Source of the DNA: Mesorhizobium sp. INR15 | GTDB taxonomy: Bacteria > Pseudomonadota > Alphaproteobacteria > Rhizobiales > Rhizobiaceae | Length of the DNA: 64,000 nt | Reading direction: 5' to 3' | Assembly: GCF_015500075.1 (NCBI RefSeq) | Contig: NZ_CP045496.1 | Coordinates: 1,240,001 to 1,304,000 of the forward strand | Part shown: positions 1 to 9,332 of the stretch, piece by piece | How the letters are laid out: each line of letters starts with the position of its first letter | Position numbering within the stretch: position 1 is the stretch's first letter | Notes under the pieces: model-generated | Told to the model about the DNA's origin: nothing | What the model saw: the letters and a program-made list of their open reading frames with translations, nothing else | Databases searched by the model: none | Translations under genes and position numbers: made by a program

Positions 1-899
1 AGCTCGACGCGGTAGCCAAGCCCGGTGCGATCCTCGCCACCAACACGTCCTATCTCGACATCAACGAAATCGCCGCGTCGACCTCGCGGCCGCAGGATGT
101 GCTCGGCCTGCATTTCTTCTCGCCGGCCAATGTGATGAAGCTGCTGGAGATCGTGCGAGCCGAAAAGACCGCGCCCGATGCGCTGGCGACATCACTCGAC
201 CTTGCACGACGCATCGGCAAGGTGGCTGTCGTCGTCGGTGTCTGCCACGGCTTTGTCGGCAACCGCATGCTGGCCGCGCGGGGTTCGGAATCGGAAGCGC
301 TTCTGCTGGAAGGCGCGACGCCCAGCCAGATCGACAAGGCATTCACCGATTTCGGCTGGCCGATGGGGCCGTTCCAGATGGGTGATCTCGCCGGTCTCGA
401 CATCGGCTGGCGCAACCGCAAGGCGCGCGGCCAGACGGCTGTCATCGCCGATACGCTGTGCGAGCAGGGCCGTTTCGGCCAGAAGACCGGCAGGGGTTTT
501 TATCTCTACGAGAACGGCGGACGCACACCCGTCCCGGATCCCGAGGTCGAGGCGCTCATTCGCGAGAAGGCTGCCGAGAAGGGTATCGCGCCGCGTGCGA
601 TTGGCGCCGAAGAGATCATCGAGCGCACGCTCTATCCGCTGGTCAACGAGGGCGCCAGGATTCTGGAGGAAGGGATAGCAACCCGCGCGTCCGACATCGA
701 TATCGTCTGGGTCAATGGCTACGGCTTTCCCATAGGCAAGGGTGGTCCGATGTTCTGGGCCGGCCTCGAAGGCGCCGCCAGGATCATCGAGCGGCTCGAA
801 CACTGGCATCAGCGGACCGGCAAGGATGTCTTCAAGCCGGCGCCGTTGCTCAAGACGATGGCCGAGACAGGCTCCTGGGGCGCCAGCACTACGGCCTGA
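1..899 (+). CDS. 3-hydroxyacyl-CoA dehydrogenase, C-terminal part (5' end outside window)
   Basis: The frame is open from the first bases with no start codon, so the gene begins upstream of the window. It would oxidise (3S)-3-hydroxyacyl-CoA to 3-oxoacyl-CoA with NAD+. The visible part begins late in the NAD-binding domain (PGAILATNTSYLDI, then LHFFSPANVMKLLEIV, a family hallmark). VCHGFVGNRML then opens the first C-terminal helical domain, which carries the usual GPFQMGDLAGLDI stretch. A second such domain from about base 540 onward indicates a long FadB/FadJ-type or duplicated-domain enzyme; an N-terminal hydratase domain, if present, is outside. It converges with the dioxygenase gene 23 bp away, and no clear terminator is visible between them. 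Link to the aromatic operon is only by proximity. Confidence 0.9.
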   Translation, partial: LDAVAKPGAILATNTSYLDINEIAASTSRPQDVLGLHFFSPANVMKLLEIVRAEKTAPDALATSLDLARRIGKVAVVVGVCHGFVGNRMLAARGSESEALLLEGATPSQIDKAFTDFGWPMGPFQMGDLAGLDIGWRNRKARGQTAVIADTLCEQGRFGQKTGRGFYLYENGGRTPVPDPEVEALIREKAAEKGIAPRAIGAEEIIERTLYPLVNEGARILEEGIATRASDIDIVWVNGYGFPIGKGGPMFWAGLEGAARIIERLEHWHQRTGKDVFKPAPLLKTMAETGSWGASTTA

Positions 900-922
900 T
901 CGCGATCCCGGCGAGGTGCCTG

Positions 923-1807
923 CTATCCCTGGTCCCTCGCCAATACGAAATCGTGCTCGACCTCCCAGAATGGGCCGGCAAATTCGAGCTCCTTGGCGCG
1001 TGCCGGGTCGTCGACCTGCTTGAATTCGGCGAGCAGGCTTTCCTTCACGCCAAACACCGCATCCGAGTTGATGTAGGGGTCGTCGGGGTCGAAGATGTGG
1101 GTGGTCAGCGTCTCGAAGCCGTCGGCTTTGAGGATGTAGTGGAGATGCGCCGGGCGGTAGGGATGGCGGCCAAGCGCGTTGAGCAGCTTGCCGACCGTGC
1201 CGTCGTCTGGGATGGGGTAGAATTTCGGCTTCACGGCGCGGAACCAGTAGCGTCCGTCCGCGCCGGTGCGGAAGACGCCGCGCAGGTTGAAGTCGGGCTG
1301 GATGCCCTTCTGCTGCACATCGTAAAAGCCCTCGTCATTGGCTTGCCAGACATCCAACACGGCGTTGGCGATCGGCTTGCCTTCGGTGTCGAGGATGCGG
1401 CCATGGATGAACATGTCCTCGCCCTTCTGGTCGAGGCAGATGTTGGCGCCCATCGGCAGTTCCGGGGCATCGGCGAGATGGAAGGGGCCGAGCACGGTCG
1501 ATTCCGAAGCGCCTGACGGCTTGCGGTTGTTGATGGCGTCGACCAGCATCGAGACGCCGAGCACATCGGACAAAAGGATGAACTCCTGCCGCCATTCGGT
1601 GGACAGGTGCCCGGTCCTGGTCAGGAACAGAATGGCGTCGAACCATTCTTCCTGCGTCGGTTCGATTTCCTTCACCGCCTCATGCAGCTTGCGGGTCAGG
1701 ACCTCCATCACCGCTTTCAGCCGTTCATCCCCGGAATTGCGGTTGCGGCCGGTGACGACCTCGACCGAATTCTCTTCGGTGAAGAAGCCTTTTTCGTGCG
1801 CTTCCAT
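923..1807 (-). CDS. Intradiol ring-cleavage dioxygenase, hydroxyquinol 1,2-dioxygenase type (copy 1)
   Basis: A 294-residue non-haem Fe(III) dioxygenase that would open a 1,2-dihydroxylated ring between the hydroxyls; with hydroxyquinol the product is maleylacetate. The N-terminal helical dimerisation region covers residues 1-100 and the catalytic beta domain about 105-290. The four iron ligands are visible: Tyr162 (EGFYDV), Tyr197 (KFYPIPDDG), His221 and His223 (RPAHLHY). It is the last gene of the nine-gene minus-strand operon, 9 bp after the monooxygenase gene, so it can act on that enzyme's product. A second paralogue with the same ligand numbering lies at the other end of the operon. Hydroxyquinol is favoured over catechol because of the maleylacetate reductase in the operon; the exact substrate is inferred. 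Confidence 0.88.
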   Translation of the reverse strand: MEAHEKGFFTEENSVEVVTGRNRNSGDERLKAVMEVLTRKLHEAVKEIEPTQEEWFDAILFLTRTGHLSTEWRQEFILLSDVLGVSMLVDAINNRKPSGASESTVLGPFHLADAPELPMGANICLDQKGEDMFIHGRILDTEGKPIANAVLDVWQANDEGFYDVQQKGIQPDFNLRGVFRTGADGRYWFRAVKPKFYPIPDDGTVGKLLNALGRHPYRPAHLHYILKADGFETLTTHIFDPDDPYINSDAVFGVKESLLAEFKQVDDPARAKELEFAGPFWEVEHDFVLARDQG

Positions 1808-1816
1808 CGTTGGTCC

Positions 1817-3571
1817 TCACCTGTCCAGAATTGACGTCATCACGCGGCGCAAGTCGGCCGTGGGGTCGGCGCTCATTCCATCGCAGCGCCAGCCGACATG
1901 CTGGTCCGGGCGCACCAGCAGGATGCCGCTGTCGCGCACCTCGCGGGCGCGCGCCCAGTCGCCGGAAAAATCCTGCCAGGGCTGGCGCGGCCCGATCAGG
2001 TGACCTGCGATGCCGATGCCGAGCTCCTTGCCGACAATCTTCGCGGCGTCGAGCCAGCCTTGGCCGCCAATGCCTGTCAGCACCGTGAACGTGCCATGGC
2101 CGGTCAGATCGAGCGTCGAGGCCTTGTCACCCTTTTCCGAATGCACCCAGGCGTGCGGCAGGCGCGCACCCGGCCAGGAGGTCTGCTGATAATGGAGCTC
2201 GGCATCCTTCTCGAAGGCTGGCTCCTTCTGGCCGTCGGTGACGACCGCATCGGACTTGTAGCGCTGGTTCATCTCGACGCCATGCGCATCGAATTCATAG
2301 ACCTTGGAGGCAAGGGTCTCGCGGATCTTCGCGCGCTGCGCCTCGGCCGCCGGCGTGTTGTCGCAGCGGGCATCCATGTTCGACTGCATCTTCACCGGAT
2401 CGATGGAATCGAGCAGACCGAGCGCCTTGAAGATCGGGCCGAATTCCTCGATCGATTTGTTGGCGCGGGTGACGATCTGCCTGGCGACCGGCGCGCGCTC
2501 CTGCGAGTAGCTGTCGAGCAGCTTTGGGCCGGCCTTGCCCTTGATGACATGGGCAAGCTTCCAGGCGAGGTTGAAACCATCCTGGATCGAGGTGTTGGAC
2601 CCGAGCCCGTTCGACGGCGGGTGACGATGAATGGCATCGCCCATGCAGAACACACGGCCTTTGGATGTCTGCGTCGCGTACATGTTGTTGACGGTCCAGG
2701 TCGATACCGACTGAATGTCGATCTCCAGTTCCGGGTCGCCGACAAGGTCTCGCGCCACCTTCCTGGCGAAGGCGTCGTCGACCTTCGGCGCCGGCTGGTT
2801 GATGTCGTAGCCCCAGACGATCAGCCACTCGTTCCATGGCCGGATCATGCGCACCAGGCCCATGCCGATGCCGCCGACATCGGCGCCCGGCTGCACCACC
2901 CAGTAGAGAACCGACGGGCGGTGGGCGACGTATTTCGACAGGTCAGCCTTGAACAGGATGTTCATCGAGCCGCCGACGCCCATCTTGCCTTCGAAGGGCA
3001 GGCCGGCATGTTCGGCAACCAGCGAATTGCCGCCATCGGCGCCGACCAGGTACTTTGAGCGGATGGTGATGTCCTTGCCGGTCAACCGGTCGCGGCAGGT
3101 CGTGGTGACGCCGTCGGCGTCCTGTACGTGAGAGAGGTATTCGGTTGACATGCGCGACTGGGTGCCGCGCGAACAGGCGGTCTTGAACAGCAACGGCTCC
3201 ATGAAGGTCTGCGGCAGGTCGTTCATATGCGAGGGTGAGGACAAGAGATGCTCGGCGCGAGAAAGCGGATGCTTGCCCCAGCTGCGCATGCGGCCGATTT
3301 CCTCGCCGGCCAGCGAGGTGCAGAACACGTTTTCGCCCATCAGGTCCTGTTCGGTGGCGTGCATGTAGGCTTCCGCCTCGACCTCCTTGCCGAGGTCGCG
3401 CAGCACTTCCATGGTGCGCTGGTTGGTGATGTGCGCGCGCGGCGTCGCGGCCAGCCAGCGATAGCGGTTGATGACCATGTTCTCGACGCCATAGGTCGAA
3501 AGCAGTGCCGCGGTTGCCGAGCCTGCCGGCCCGGTGCCGATGGTCAGCACGTCGGTGGTGATGTCAGCCAT
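1817..3571 (-). CDS. FAD-dependent aromatic ring monooxygenase (phenol hydroxylase/TfdB class A family)
   Basis: A 584-residue single-component flavoprotein hydroxylase. The FAD-binding GxGxxG is at residues 12-17 (GTGPAG), the class A DG motif near 190 (YLVGADGGNS), and the second FAD motif near 305 (GRVFCMGDAIHRHPPSNGLGSN). The C-terminal thioredoxin-like domain of phenol/2,4-dichlorophenol hydroxylases fills the end. It should hydroxylate a phenolic substrate using NAD(P)H and O2, making the di- or trihydroxybenzene cleaved by the neighbouring dioxygenases. Its ATG lies inside the end of livM (8-bp overlap, ATGGCTGA), so translation is coupled to the transporter genes. The true substrate (resorcinol, a substituted phenol or a hydroxybenzoate) cannot be read from the sequence. 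Confidence 0.87.
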   Translation of the reverse strand: MADITTDVLTIGTGPAGSATAALLSTYGVENMVINRYRWLAATPRAHITNQRTMEVLRDLGKEVEAEAYMHATEQDLMGENVFCTSLAGEEIGRMRSWGKHPLSRAEHLLSSPSHMNDLPQTFMEPLLFKTACSRGTQSRMSTEYLSHVQDADGVTTTCRDRLTGKDITIRSKYLVGADGGNSLVAEHAGLPFEGKMGVGGSMNILFKADLSKYVAHRPSVLYWVVQPGADVGGIGMGLVRMIRPWNEWLIVWGYDINQPAPKVDDAFARKVARDLVGDPELEIDIQSVSTWTVNNMYATQTSKGRVFCMGDAIHRHPPSNGLGSNTSIQDGFNLAWKLAHVIKGKAGPKLLDSYSQERAPVARQIVTRANKSIEEFGPIFKALGLLDSIDPVKMQSNMDARCDNTPAAEAQRAKIRETLASKVYEFDAHGVEMNQRYKSDAVVTDGQKEPAFEKDAELHYQQTSWPGARLPHAWVHSEKGDKASTLDLTGHGTFTVLTGIGGQGWLDAAKIVGKELGIGIAGHLIGPRQPWQDFSGDWARAREVRDSGILLVRPDQHVGWRCDGMSADPTADLRRVMTSILDR

Positions 3572-4664
3572 GCGGCCCTCCCTTGGATGGATCTGATTTG
3601 CTTGACGATACAGGTCCGCCGGTCAGCCGGCGACGGATGGGAAACAGCTGGATGCCGGTGCGCTCGGCGAACAAGCCCCACAGGCCGCGCGGTGCAAACA
3701 GCATGATGGCAATGCCGATCAGGCCGAGGATCAGCAGATACCAGGAGCCGTAATCGGCCAGGATGTTGCGCAGGACGAAGAACACGATGACACCGACGAC
3801 CGGGCCTTCGATGGTGCCGATGCCGCCGATGACGACGATGAAGATGACATAGGCGGTGAAGTCGACGACCGAGAAAGCGGCGTCCGGCGAGATGCGCGCC
3901 TTCTGCACATAGATGAGGGCGCCACAGAGGCCGGTGCCAAAGCCGGCGGCGAGATAGACCAGCGTCTTCATGCGGCGCGCGTCGACGCCCACCGAGCGCG
4001 CGGCTTCCTGGTTGTCGCGCACGGCGGCCAGGCCCAGCCCCTGTTTCGAGCGCAGCAGGCGATAGACGAGGCCGATGGTGACGATGGCGAGCAGCAGTGC
4101 CAGCCAGTAGGTGAGGATGTCGCTAGCGCCGGACGATTTGACGCCGAAGAGATCGCCGATCGGCTTCAGGCCCCACATGTCGCGTGTCGCCTCGCGCGGC
4201 AGTGAAGTGCCTGTGCCGCCGCCCAGCATCTTCCATTGCGCCAATGCCAACCGCACGACTTCGGCGATGACCCAGCTGCCGATAGCGAAATAGGCGCCCT
4301 GCAAGCGAAACAGGAAGAAGGCGGTGGGCACGGCCAGTAAGGCGCCGGCGACACCGGCCAGCAGGATCGACGGCAACGGGTCAAGGCCAGCAAGGATGAC
4401 AAGCGCGAACATCGCGTAGGCGCCAAAGCCGACAAAGGCCTGCTGGCCGACCGAGACCAGCCCGGCGTAGCCCGCGAGCAGGTTCCAGTTCTGCGCCAGC
4501 ACCAGCATGGTCAGGATGAAGAACAGGTCCTGCAGCACGCTGCGTGAGGCGAAGAGGGGGGCGGCGAAGGCGAGCAGGATGATGAGCGCGGCGACGATGG
4601 CGAACACGGACGAGGATCGTGTCCGCGTTTCAACCTTCCAGCGTGTGAGCGAGGCGTCGGTCAT
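3564..4664 (-). CDS. livM: ABC importer permease, LivM type (HAAT family)
   Basis: A 366-residue inner-membrane permease of the hydrophobic amino acid transporter family. The ATG at 4664 (MTDASLTRW) is chosen because it lies 5 bp after the livH stop; the frame extends 53 codons further upstream, but that part is low-complexity Arg/Gly sequence overlapping livH. About nine hydrophobic segments are visible between residues 20 and 335, with the LivM signatures AGYAGLVSVGQQAFVGFGAY and AVRDNQEAARSVGVDA (the coupling-helix region). In this operon the importer probably brings in an aromatic acid or phenol rather than an amino acid, because the genes sit between the ring hydroxylase and maleylacetate reductase genes. 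That role is inference. Confidence 0.92.
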   Translation of the reverse strand: MTDASLTRWKVETRTRSSSVFAIVAALIILLAFAAPLFASRSVLQDLFFILTMLVLAQNWNLLAGYAGLVSVGQQAFVGFGAYAMFALVILAGLDPLPSILLAGVAGALLAVPTAFFLFRLQGAYFAIGSWVIAEVVRLALAQWKMLGGGTGTSLPREATRDMWGLKPIGDLFGVKSSGASDILTYWLALLLAIVTIGLVYRLLRSKQGLGLAAVRDNQEAARSVGVDARRMKTLVYLAAGFGTGLCGALIYVQKARISPDAAFSVVDFTAYVIFIVVIGGIGTIEGPVVGVIVFFVLRNILADYGSWYLLILGLIGIAIMLFAPRGLWGLFAERTGIQLFPIRRRLTGGPVSSSKSDPSKGGPHG

Positions 4665-4669
4665 GGCGC

Positions 4670-5533
4670 TCAATCCACCGCACGCGGAAAGAGCCCGCGT
4701 GGCCTGACCAGCAGCACCACAAGGAAGGCCAGATGCCCGGCCAGGATCTGCCATTCCGGATTGATGGCCGCACCGAAGGTCTGGGCGATGCCGATGACGA
4801 TGCCGCCGAACAGCGTGCCCCACAGCGAGCCGAGGCCACCGATGATGACGGCCTCGAAAGCATAGATCAGCCGAGCCGGACCGATGGTCGGATCGAAATT
4901 GGCGCGTGTGCCGAGATAGAGCGCGGCGATCGTCACAACCACCATGGCAATGCCAGTGGCGGTCGCAAAAATCCGCTTCGGCTGAATGCCCATCAATCCC
5001 GCGGTGACCGGGTCATCCGACGTGGCGCGGAAGGCGCGGCCAAGCGATGTGCGGTAGAAAAGCTGGTTGAGGCCGACGATCACCGCGATGGCCGAAGCGA
5101 GCGTCAGCAGCGGCATGACCCCGACATTGATCGGCCCGAGCGCAATCGAAGCGGATTCCAGCCCGCCGACGGAGATGCGGCGGCTGTCGGCGGTAAAGCC
5201 TTCGAGCAAGCCATTCTGGATGACGATCGAGAGGCCGAAGGTGACAAGCAGCGGCGGCAGGATGTCGGTGCCCAGCGTCCGGTTCAGCAGGAAGAACTGC
5301 AGCCCCCAGCCGATGGCGAACATCAGCGGCATGGCCACCAGCGCGGCGATGAAGGGATTGAGGCCCAAGGCGGAGACCAGCACAAGGATCAGGAAGGCGG
5401 CGAGCACGATAAGGTCACCATGCGCCAGGTTGACCAGTCGCATGATGCCGAAGACGAGGCTGAGCCCGGCAGCGAACAGCGCGTAGAGACCGCCAAGCAA
5501 AATGCCCTGGATGATGGTGTCGAGCCACGCCAT
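4670..5533 (-). CDS. livH: ABC importer permease, LivH type (HAAT family)
   Basis: A 287-residue membrane protein with the LivH start (MAWLDTIIQGILLGGLYAL) and eight or so hydrophobic segments. The family motif FGIMRLVNLAHGDLIVLAAF is near residues 28-48, and FRATSDDPVTAGLMGI near 190 corresponds to the LivH cytoplasmic loop that contacts the ATPase. It would pair with the LivM product as the membrane pore of the operon's importer. The stop is followed after 5 bp by livM, and its start follows the livF stop by 1 bp, so the four transporter genes form one tightly packed unit. Confidence 0.92.
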   Translation of the reverse strand: MAWLDTIIQGILLGGLYALFAAGLSLVFGIMRLVNLAHGDLIVLAAFLILVLVSALGLNPFIAALVAMPLMFAIGWGLQFFLLNRTLGTDILPPLLVTFGLSIVIQNGLLEGFTADSRRISVGGLESASIALGPINVGVMPLLTLASAIAVIVGLNQLFYRTSLGRAFRATSDDPVTAGLMGIQPKRIFATATGIAMVVVTIAALYLGTRANFDPTIGPARLIYAFEAVIIGGLGSLWGTLFGGIVIGIAQTFGAAINPEWQILAGHLAFLVVLLVRPRGLFPRAVD

Positions 5534-5534
5534 G

Positions 5535-6239
5535 TCAGGCCACTCCGAAATAGGCGGCGTGAATGGCCTCGCGCGTCAGCTCCGACGGCGCGCCTGAAAG
5601 CGTGATGCGGCCTTCCATCATGCAGTAGACGCGGTTCGCTGCTTTCAGCGCCTGGCCGATGTCCTGCTCGACCATGATGATGGAGGCGCCGGCAGCGCGG
5701 ATGCGCGGGAAGGCGGCGTAGATATCCTTGATCACCACCGGGGCGAGGCCAAGGCTGATCTCGTCGCACAACAGCACGCGCGGATTGGACATCAGCGCCC
5801 GGCCGATCGCCACCATCTGCTGCTGGCCGCCGGATAGCGCGGTGCCCGGATTGGCGCGGCGTTCCTTCAGAACCGGGAACAGCTCATAGACGGTCTGGAG
5901 GTCCCAATGACCGTCGACCGCGCGGCCATAGCGGCCGATCAACAGGTTTTCCTCGACGCTGAGCGAGGGGAACAGTTTTCGCCCCTCTGGAACCATGGCG
6001 ATGCCTCGCGCGACGATGTCGGGCGCCGGCAAAGCGCCGATCTTCTCGCCATCGAACAGCACGGCTTCCGGTCGGTTGACCAGCACGCCGGCAATGGAGC
6101 GCATGAGCGTCGTCTTGCCGGCACCGTTGGCGCCGATGATGGCGACGGTCTCGCCTTCGTCCAGCGCGATGTCGACACCGAACAGCGCCTGGAAGTCGCC
6201 GTAGCGTGCAATGAGGCCATGGGTTTCAAGCAGCGCCAT
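5535..6239 (-). CDS. livF: ABC importer ATPase, LivF type
   Basis: A 234-residue cytoplasmic ATPase. Walker A is GANGAGKTT (residues 34-42), the signature ALSGGQQQMVAIGRALM is near 135-151, Walker B RVLLCDEISLGLAP follows, and the H-loop region has been altered to VEQDIGQALKAANRVY as usual in LivF. It should form a heterodimer with the LivG product and power the HAAT permeases encoded downstream. The gene starts 1 bp inside the stop of livG and ends 1 bp before livH. Confidence 0.92.
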   Translation of the reverse strand: MALLETHGLIARYGDFQALFGVDIALDEGETVAIIGANGAGKTTLMRSIAGVLVNRPEAVLFDGEKIGALPAPDIVARGIAMVPEGRKLFPSLSVEENLLIGRYGRAVDGHWDLQTVYELFPVLKERRANPGTALSGGQQQMVAIGRALMSNPRVLLCDEISLGLAPVVIKDIYAAFPRIRAAGASIIMVEQDIGQALKAANRVYCMMEGRITLSGAPSELTREAIHAAYFGVA

Positions 6240-6958
6240 CAGACTTCAATCCCGAGATAGATTTCGCGGACCTCCCTCGACGCCATGATCGCCTCCGGTG
6301 CGCCGATGCCGATGACTTTGCCGAAATCGAGGACGAGGAGGCGCTCGACGACGGAATTCAGCGCATGCAGGACGTGTTCGATCCAGATGATCGACATGCC
6401 GCCCCTGTGAATGGCGCGGATGGTGTCGACCAGCATCCGGCATTCGCCTTCGGTGAGGCCGCCGGCGATCTCGTCGAGGAGCAGCAGCCTTGGTTCGGTC
6501 GCCAGCGCCCGCGCCAATTCCAGCCGCTTGCGCTGCAGCAGGCTCAAGCCTCCGGCAGGATGGTTGGCGCGGTCGATCAGGCCGGTCTCGACCAGGATTT
6601 CAGCACAGCGGTCGCCGACCTCGGCCTCGGCCCTGCGCGCGCCGAAGGCGGCGGCGACCAGAAGGTTCTCGAACACGGTCAGGTTCCCGAACGGCTGCGG
6701 GATCTGGAACGAGCGGCCGACGCCGGCAAAACAACGTTGCATCGGCGGCAGCCTGGTCACATCTCGGTCATCGAAGACGATTGTGCCGGCGTCAACAGAG
6801 ATGTTGCCGGTGATCAGGTTGAACAGCGTCGACTTGCCGGCGCCGTTCGGACCGATGATACCAAGTGCCTCGCCCTGCCGCAGCTCGAATGAAACCGCGT
6901 CGGCGACGGTCAGGGCGCCGAAGCGTTTCGAGACATTGGAGAGCGCGAGGATGGCCAT
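6239..6958 (-). CDS. livG: ABC importer ATPase, LivG type
   Basis: A 239-residue ATPase. The ATG at 6958 (MAILALSNVSKRFGAL) is chosen because it follows the stop of the binding-protein gene by 2 bp; 34 further upstream codons in frame overlap that gene and are Arg-rich shadow sequence. Walker A is GPNGAGKSTLFNLITG, the signature is GLSLLQRKRLELARALA (a Leu-Leu-Gln variant of LSGGQ typical for LivG), and Walker B is LLLLDEIAGGLTEGE. The partner is the LivF ATPase, whose gene overlaps the stop codon by 1 bp. Confidence 0.92.
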   Translation of the reverse strand: MAILALSNVSKRFGALTVADAVSFELRQGEALGIIGPNGAGKSTLFNLITGNISVDAGTIVFDDRDVTRLPPMQRCFAGVGRSFQIPQPFGNLTVFENLLVAAAFGARRAEAEVGDRCAEILVETGLIDRANHPAGGLSLLQRKRLELARALATEPRLLLLDEIAGGLTEGECRMLVDTIRAIHRGGMSIIWIEHVLHALNSVVERLLVLDFGKVIGIGAPEAIMASREVREIYLGIEV

Positions 6959-6960
6959 TG

Positions 6961-8241
6961 TCAGGCAATGGCTTCCATCTTGCCGCCGGTCGGAATGTTC
7001 GGCGCGGTCTTGTTGTCGGTGATGACCAGATCGTAGCCGCCGCCGTCTTTCAGCCGCCACTGGCCGCCGACCAGCGGGGTCTTGGCGACGTTCTTGGCGG
7101 CGAAGGGCGGCAGGTTGGCGCCGTCCCAGGCGATCGGCCCGACCAGCGTGTCGAGCCTGGTCGCGGCGATCGCCGCGGCCACCTTGTCGCCATCGCCCGC
7201 CTCGCCCGCCCGCTTCATCACGTCGACGGCGATTTCAAACAGCGCATGGACAAAGCCGATCGGCTGCGTCCACTGGCGGCCGGTGGCCTTGGTGAAGCCC
7301 TCAGCGACCTGCGCCGAGCTTTCGCCGGTCAGCGATGACTTGAAGGGATGGCTCGGCGTCCACCAGACTTCCGAGGACAGGTTGTGGCCGGACTTGCCAA
7401 GCGCTTCGACCGATTGCGGGAACAGCAGCGCCTTGCCAATCGAGGCAATCTTGGGTGTGAAACCCTGCTGCTTGGCCTGGTTCCAGAAGGTGGTGAAATC
7501 AGGCGGTATCATCACGCCGGTGATGATCTCGCAGGAGGCACCCTTGAAGGCGTTGATCTGCGCTGAGAAATCATCGGTCAGGTTCTGGTAGCGGCCGGTG
7601 TCGGTCAGCCCGTAACCGCCCTTGGCCAGCACCGGTGGGAAGCCCACCGTGCCATCGCCCCAGGCGTTGCCGTCGCCGTCATTGGGAAAGAGACCACCGA
7701 CCTTCTTGTTGGTCTCGACCTGCGCCCACATGTTGGTGAAGACGGCAATGACGTCCTCCAGCCCCCAGAAAAAGTGATAGGCATAGTTGAACGGCTTCCA
7801 CGAAGCCGGGTCACCGGGATTGCCTTGCTGGCCGATGAACCAGGGCTGCCACGGCGCCACGGTCGACAGGCAAGGCACTTCTTCGGCCTCGCAGGTGGTC
7901 GCGACCGGGTTCGTCGTCTCCGGCGTCGAGGCGACGAGCATCAGGTTGACCTTGTCGTTGACGATCAGTTCCTTGGCGACTTCGGCGGCACGGTTCGGGT
8001 TGGATTGGCTGTCCTTGACGACGACCTCGTAGTTGAGGCCGGCTGCCTTGGTGGCGGCGAGAAAGCCGTCGATGATGAATTTGTCGGCCTCGGCGAAAGC
8101 CGCCAGCGGGCCTGATTGCGGGCTGACATAGCCAAGCTTGATCGGTGCGTTCTGTGCGATCGCCGGCCTGGCCAGGCCCGATGTCCCGGCAAGCACGCCG
8201 GTCGCGGCGGTGTTCCTGATGAATTCGCGTCTGGTGATCAT
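6961..8241 (-). CDS. ABC importer substrate-binding protein (HAAT family), Tat-type signal
   Basis: A 426-residue periplasmic binding protein. The N-terminus (MITRREFIRNTAATG) carries a twin-arginine pair followed by a hydrophobic stretch and a probable cleavage site after ARPAIAQ, so export by the Tat pathway is likely. IKLGYVSPQSGPLAAFAEADKF is the usual first strand of Leu/Ile/Val-type binding proteins. It would capture the substrate of the operon's importer. The protein is longer than typical LivJ/LivK (about 370) and belongs to the group often found in aromatic-compound operons; that ligand class is inferred from context. It is 32 bp downstream of the maleylacetate reductase gene. Confidence 0.88.
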   Translation of the reverse strand: MITRREFIRNTAATGVLAGTSGLARPAIAQNAPIKLGYVSPQSGPLAAFAEADKFIIDGFLAATKAAGLNYEVVVKDSQSNPNRAAEVAKELIVNDKVNLMLVASTPETTNPVATTCEAEEVPCLSTVAPWQPWFIGQQGNPGDPASWKPFNYAYHFFWGLEDVIAVFTNMWAQVETNKKVGGLFPNDGDGNAWGDGTVGFPPVLAKGGYGLTDTGRYQNLTDDFSAQINAFKGASCEIITGVMIPPDFTTFWNQAKQQGFTPKIASIGKALLFPQSVEALGKSGHNLSSEVWWTPSHPFKSSLTGESSAQVAEGFTKATGRQWTQPIGFVHALFEIAVDVMKRAGEAGDGDKVAAAIAATRLDTLVGPIAWDGANLPPFAAKNVAKTPLVGGQWRLKDGGGYDLVITDNKTAPNIPTGGKMEAIA

Positions 8242-8273
8242 GTCGTGTTCCTCCCTTTAGCGCCAGTCTGCCT

Positions 8274-9332
8274 TCAGTTTTGTGGGCGTCTTCCCTCCCA
8301 CGCGTCCTGCAGCAGGGCGCGTATCGCGGCGCGGTCGAAAGGCCGCGGATTCCAGTATGGATTCTGGGTCGCGATCTCGGCGGCACGGTCCAGATCGACC
8401 TGCTTGAGACCGAGCTCGCTCAAGGTGAGCGGCGCGCCGACCGATCTGGCGAAGTCATGGAGGCCGCCGCCGGGACTGCCGCCGAACAGGCGTGCAACCG
8501 GCTCAAGCAAATCGGGCACGGCGCCGGCGTTGAAGCCAATCGTATGCGGCAGCATCACCGCATGGGTCTCGGCATGCGGCATGTCGAAGGAGCCGCCCAG
8601 CGTGTGGCAGATCTTGTGGTGCAGCGCCATGCCGACCGTGCCGAGCACGGTGCCGCACAGCCAGGCGCCGTAGAGGGCATCGCCACGCGCCTCCAAATGC
8701 CTCGGTTCCTTCACCAGGATAGGAAGCGCGTCCAGTAAGGCGCGAAGCCCCTCGGTCGCCATCAGTGTCGAAACCGGATTGCGGTCCTGCGCGTAAAGCG
8801 CCTCGGCAGCGTGCGCCATCGCATTGAGGCCGGATGTCACGCTCATCGCCATCGGCAGGCCAAGCGTCAGCTCCGGGTCGTAGATGACGACCTCCGGCAA
8901 GATGCTTGCGTCGCGCACGGTGGTCTTGGCACCATTCTCGGTCTGGCCAAGGATCGGCGTCACTTCCGAGCCGGCATAGGTGGTCGGGATGACGATCTGC
9001 GGCAAATCGGTGCGATAGGCGATGGCCTTGCCAAGCCCGGTGGTCGAGCCGCCGCCGAGCGCCACGACACAGTCGGCGCCCAGTTCTTTTGCCTTCGCCA
9101 GCGCCGCCTCGGTCACCTCTACCGGCGTGTGCATGGCCGCGCCTGGAAAGACGCCAACCGCAAGGGCTCCGAGCCGCTTTGCCAGCGCCTCGCCGTCGGC
9201 TGCCTGATGCTGCGTCGACAGGACGAGCGCGCGTTCGCAACCGAGCTTCTCCACCCATGTGGCGACATCGGATGACGCTCCGTTGCCGAAGACGATATGG
9301 GCCGGACTGCCGGAATAAGTGAAGCTTTTCAT
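8274..9332 (-). CDS. Maleylacetate reductase (iron-containing alcohol dehydrogenase family)
   Basis: A 352-residue enzyme that would reduce maleylacetate to 3-oxoadipate with NAD(P)H, the step after hydroxyquinol cleavage. The dinucleotide-binding region is DCVVALGGGSTTGLGKAIAY (about residues 86-105), followed by QIVIPTTYAGSEVTPI, diagnostic for this family. The histidines in HKICHTLGGSFDMPHAETHAV occupy the metal/active-site region. The length is typical of MacA/TftE/GraC-type reductases. The 4-bp ATGA overlap with the upstream dioxygenase gene shows translational coupling. Its product can be processed by pcaIJF encoded at 42409-45267. Confidence 0.93.
   Translation of the reverse strand: MKSFTYSGSPAHIVFGNGASSDVATWVEKLGCERALVLSTQHQAADGEALAKRLGALAVGVFPGAAMHTPVEVTEAALAKAKELGADCVVALGGGSTTGLGKAIAYRTDLPQIVIPTTYAGSEVTPILGQTENGAKTTVRDASILPEVVIYDPELTLGLPMAMSVTSGLNAMAHAAEALYAQDRNPVSTLMATEGLRALLDALPILVKEPRHLEARGDALYGAWLCGTVLGTVGMALHHKICHTLGGSFDMPHAETHAVMLPHTIGFNAGAVPDLLEPVARLFGGSPGGGLHDFARSVGAPLTLSELGLKQVDLDRAAEIATQNPYWNPRPFDRAAIRALLQDAWEGRRPQN

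Noticed and set aside
458..1516. A 352-codon plus-strand frame across the first gene and the dioxygenase
   Set aside because: It spans two convergent real genes out of frame and resembles no protein.
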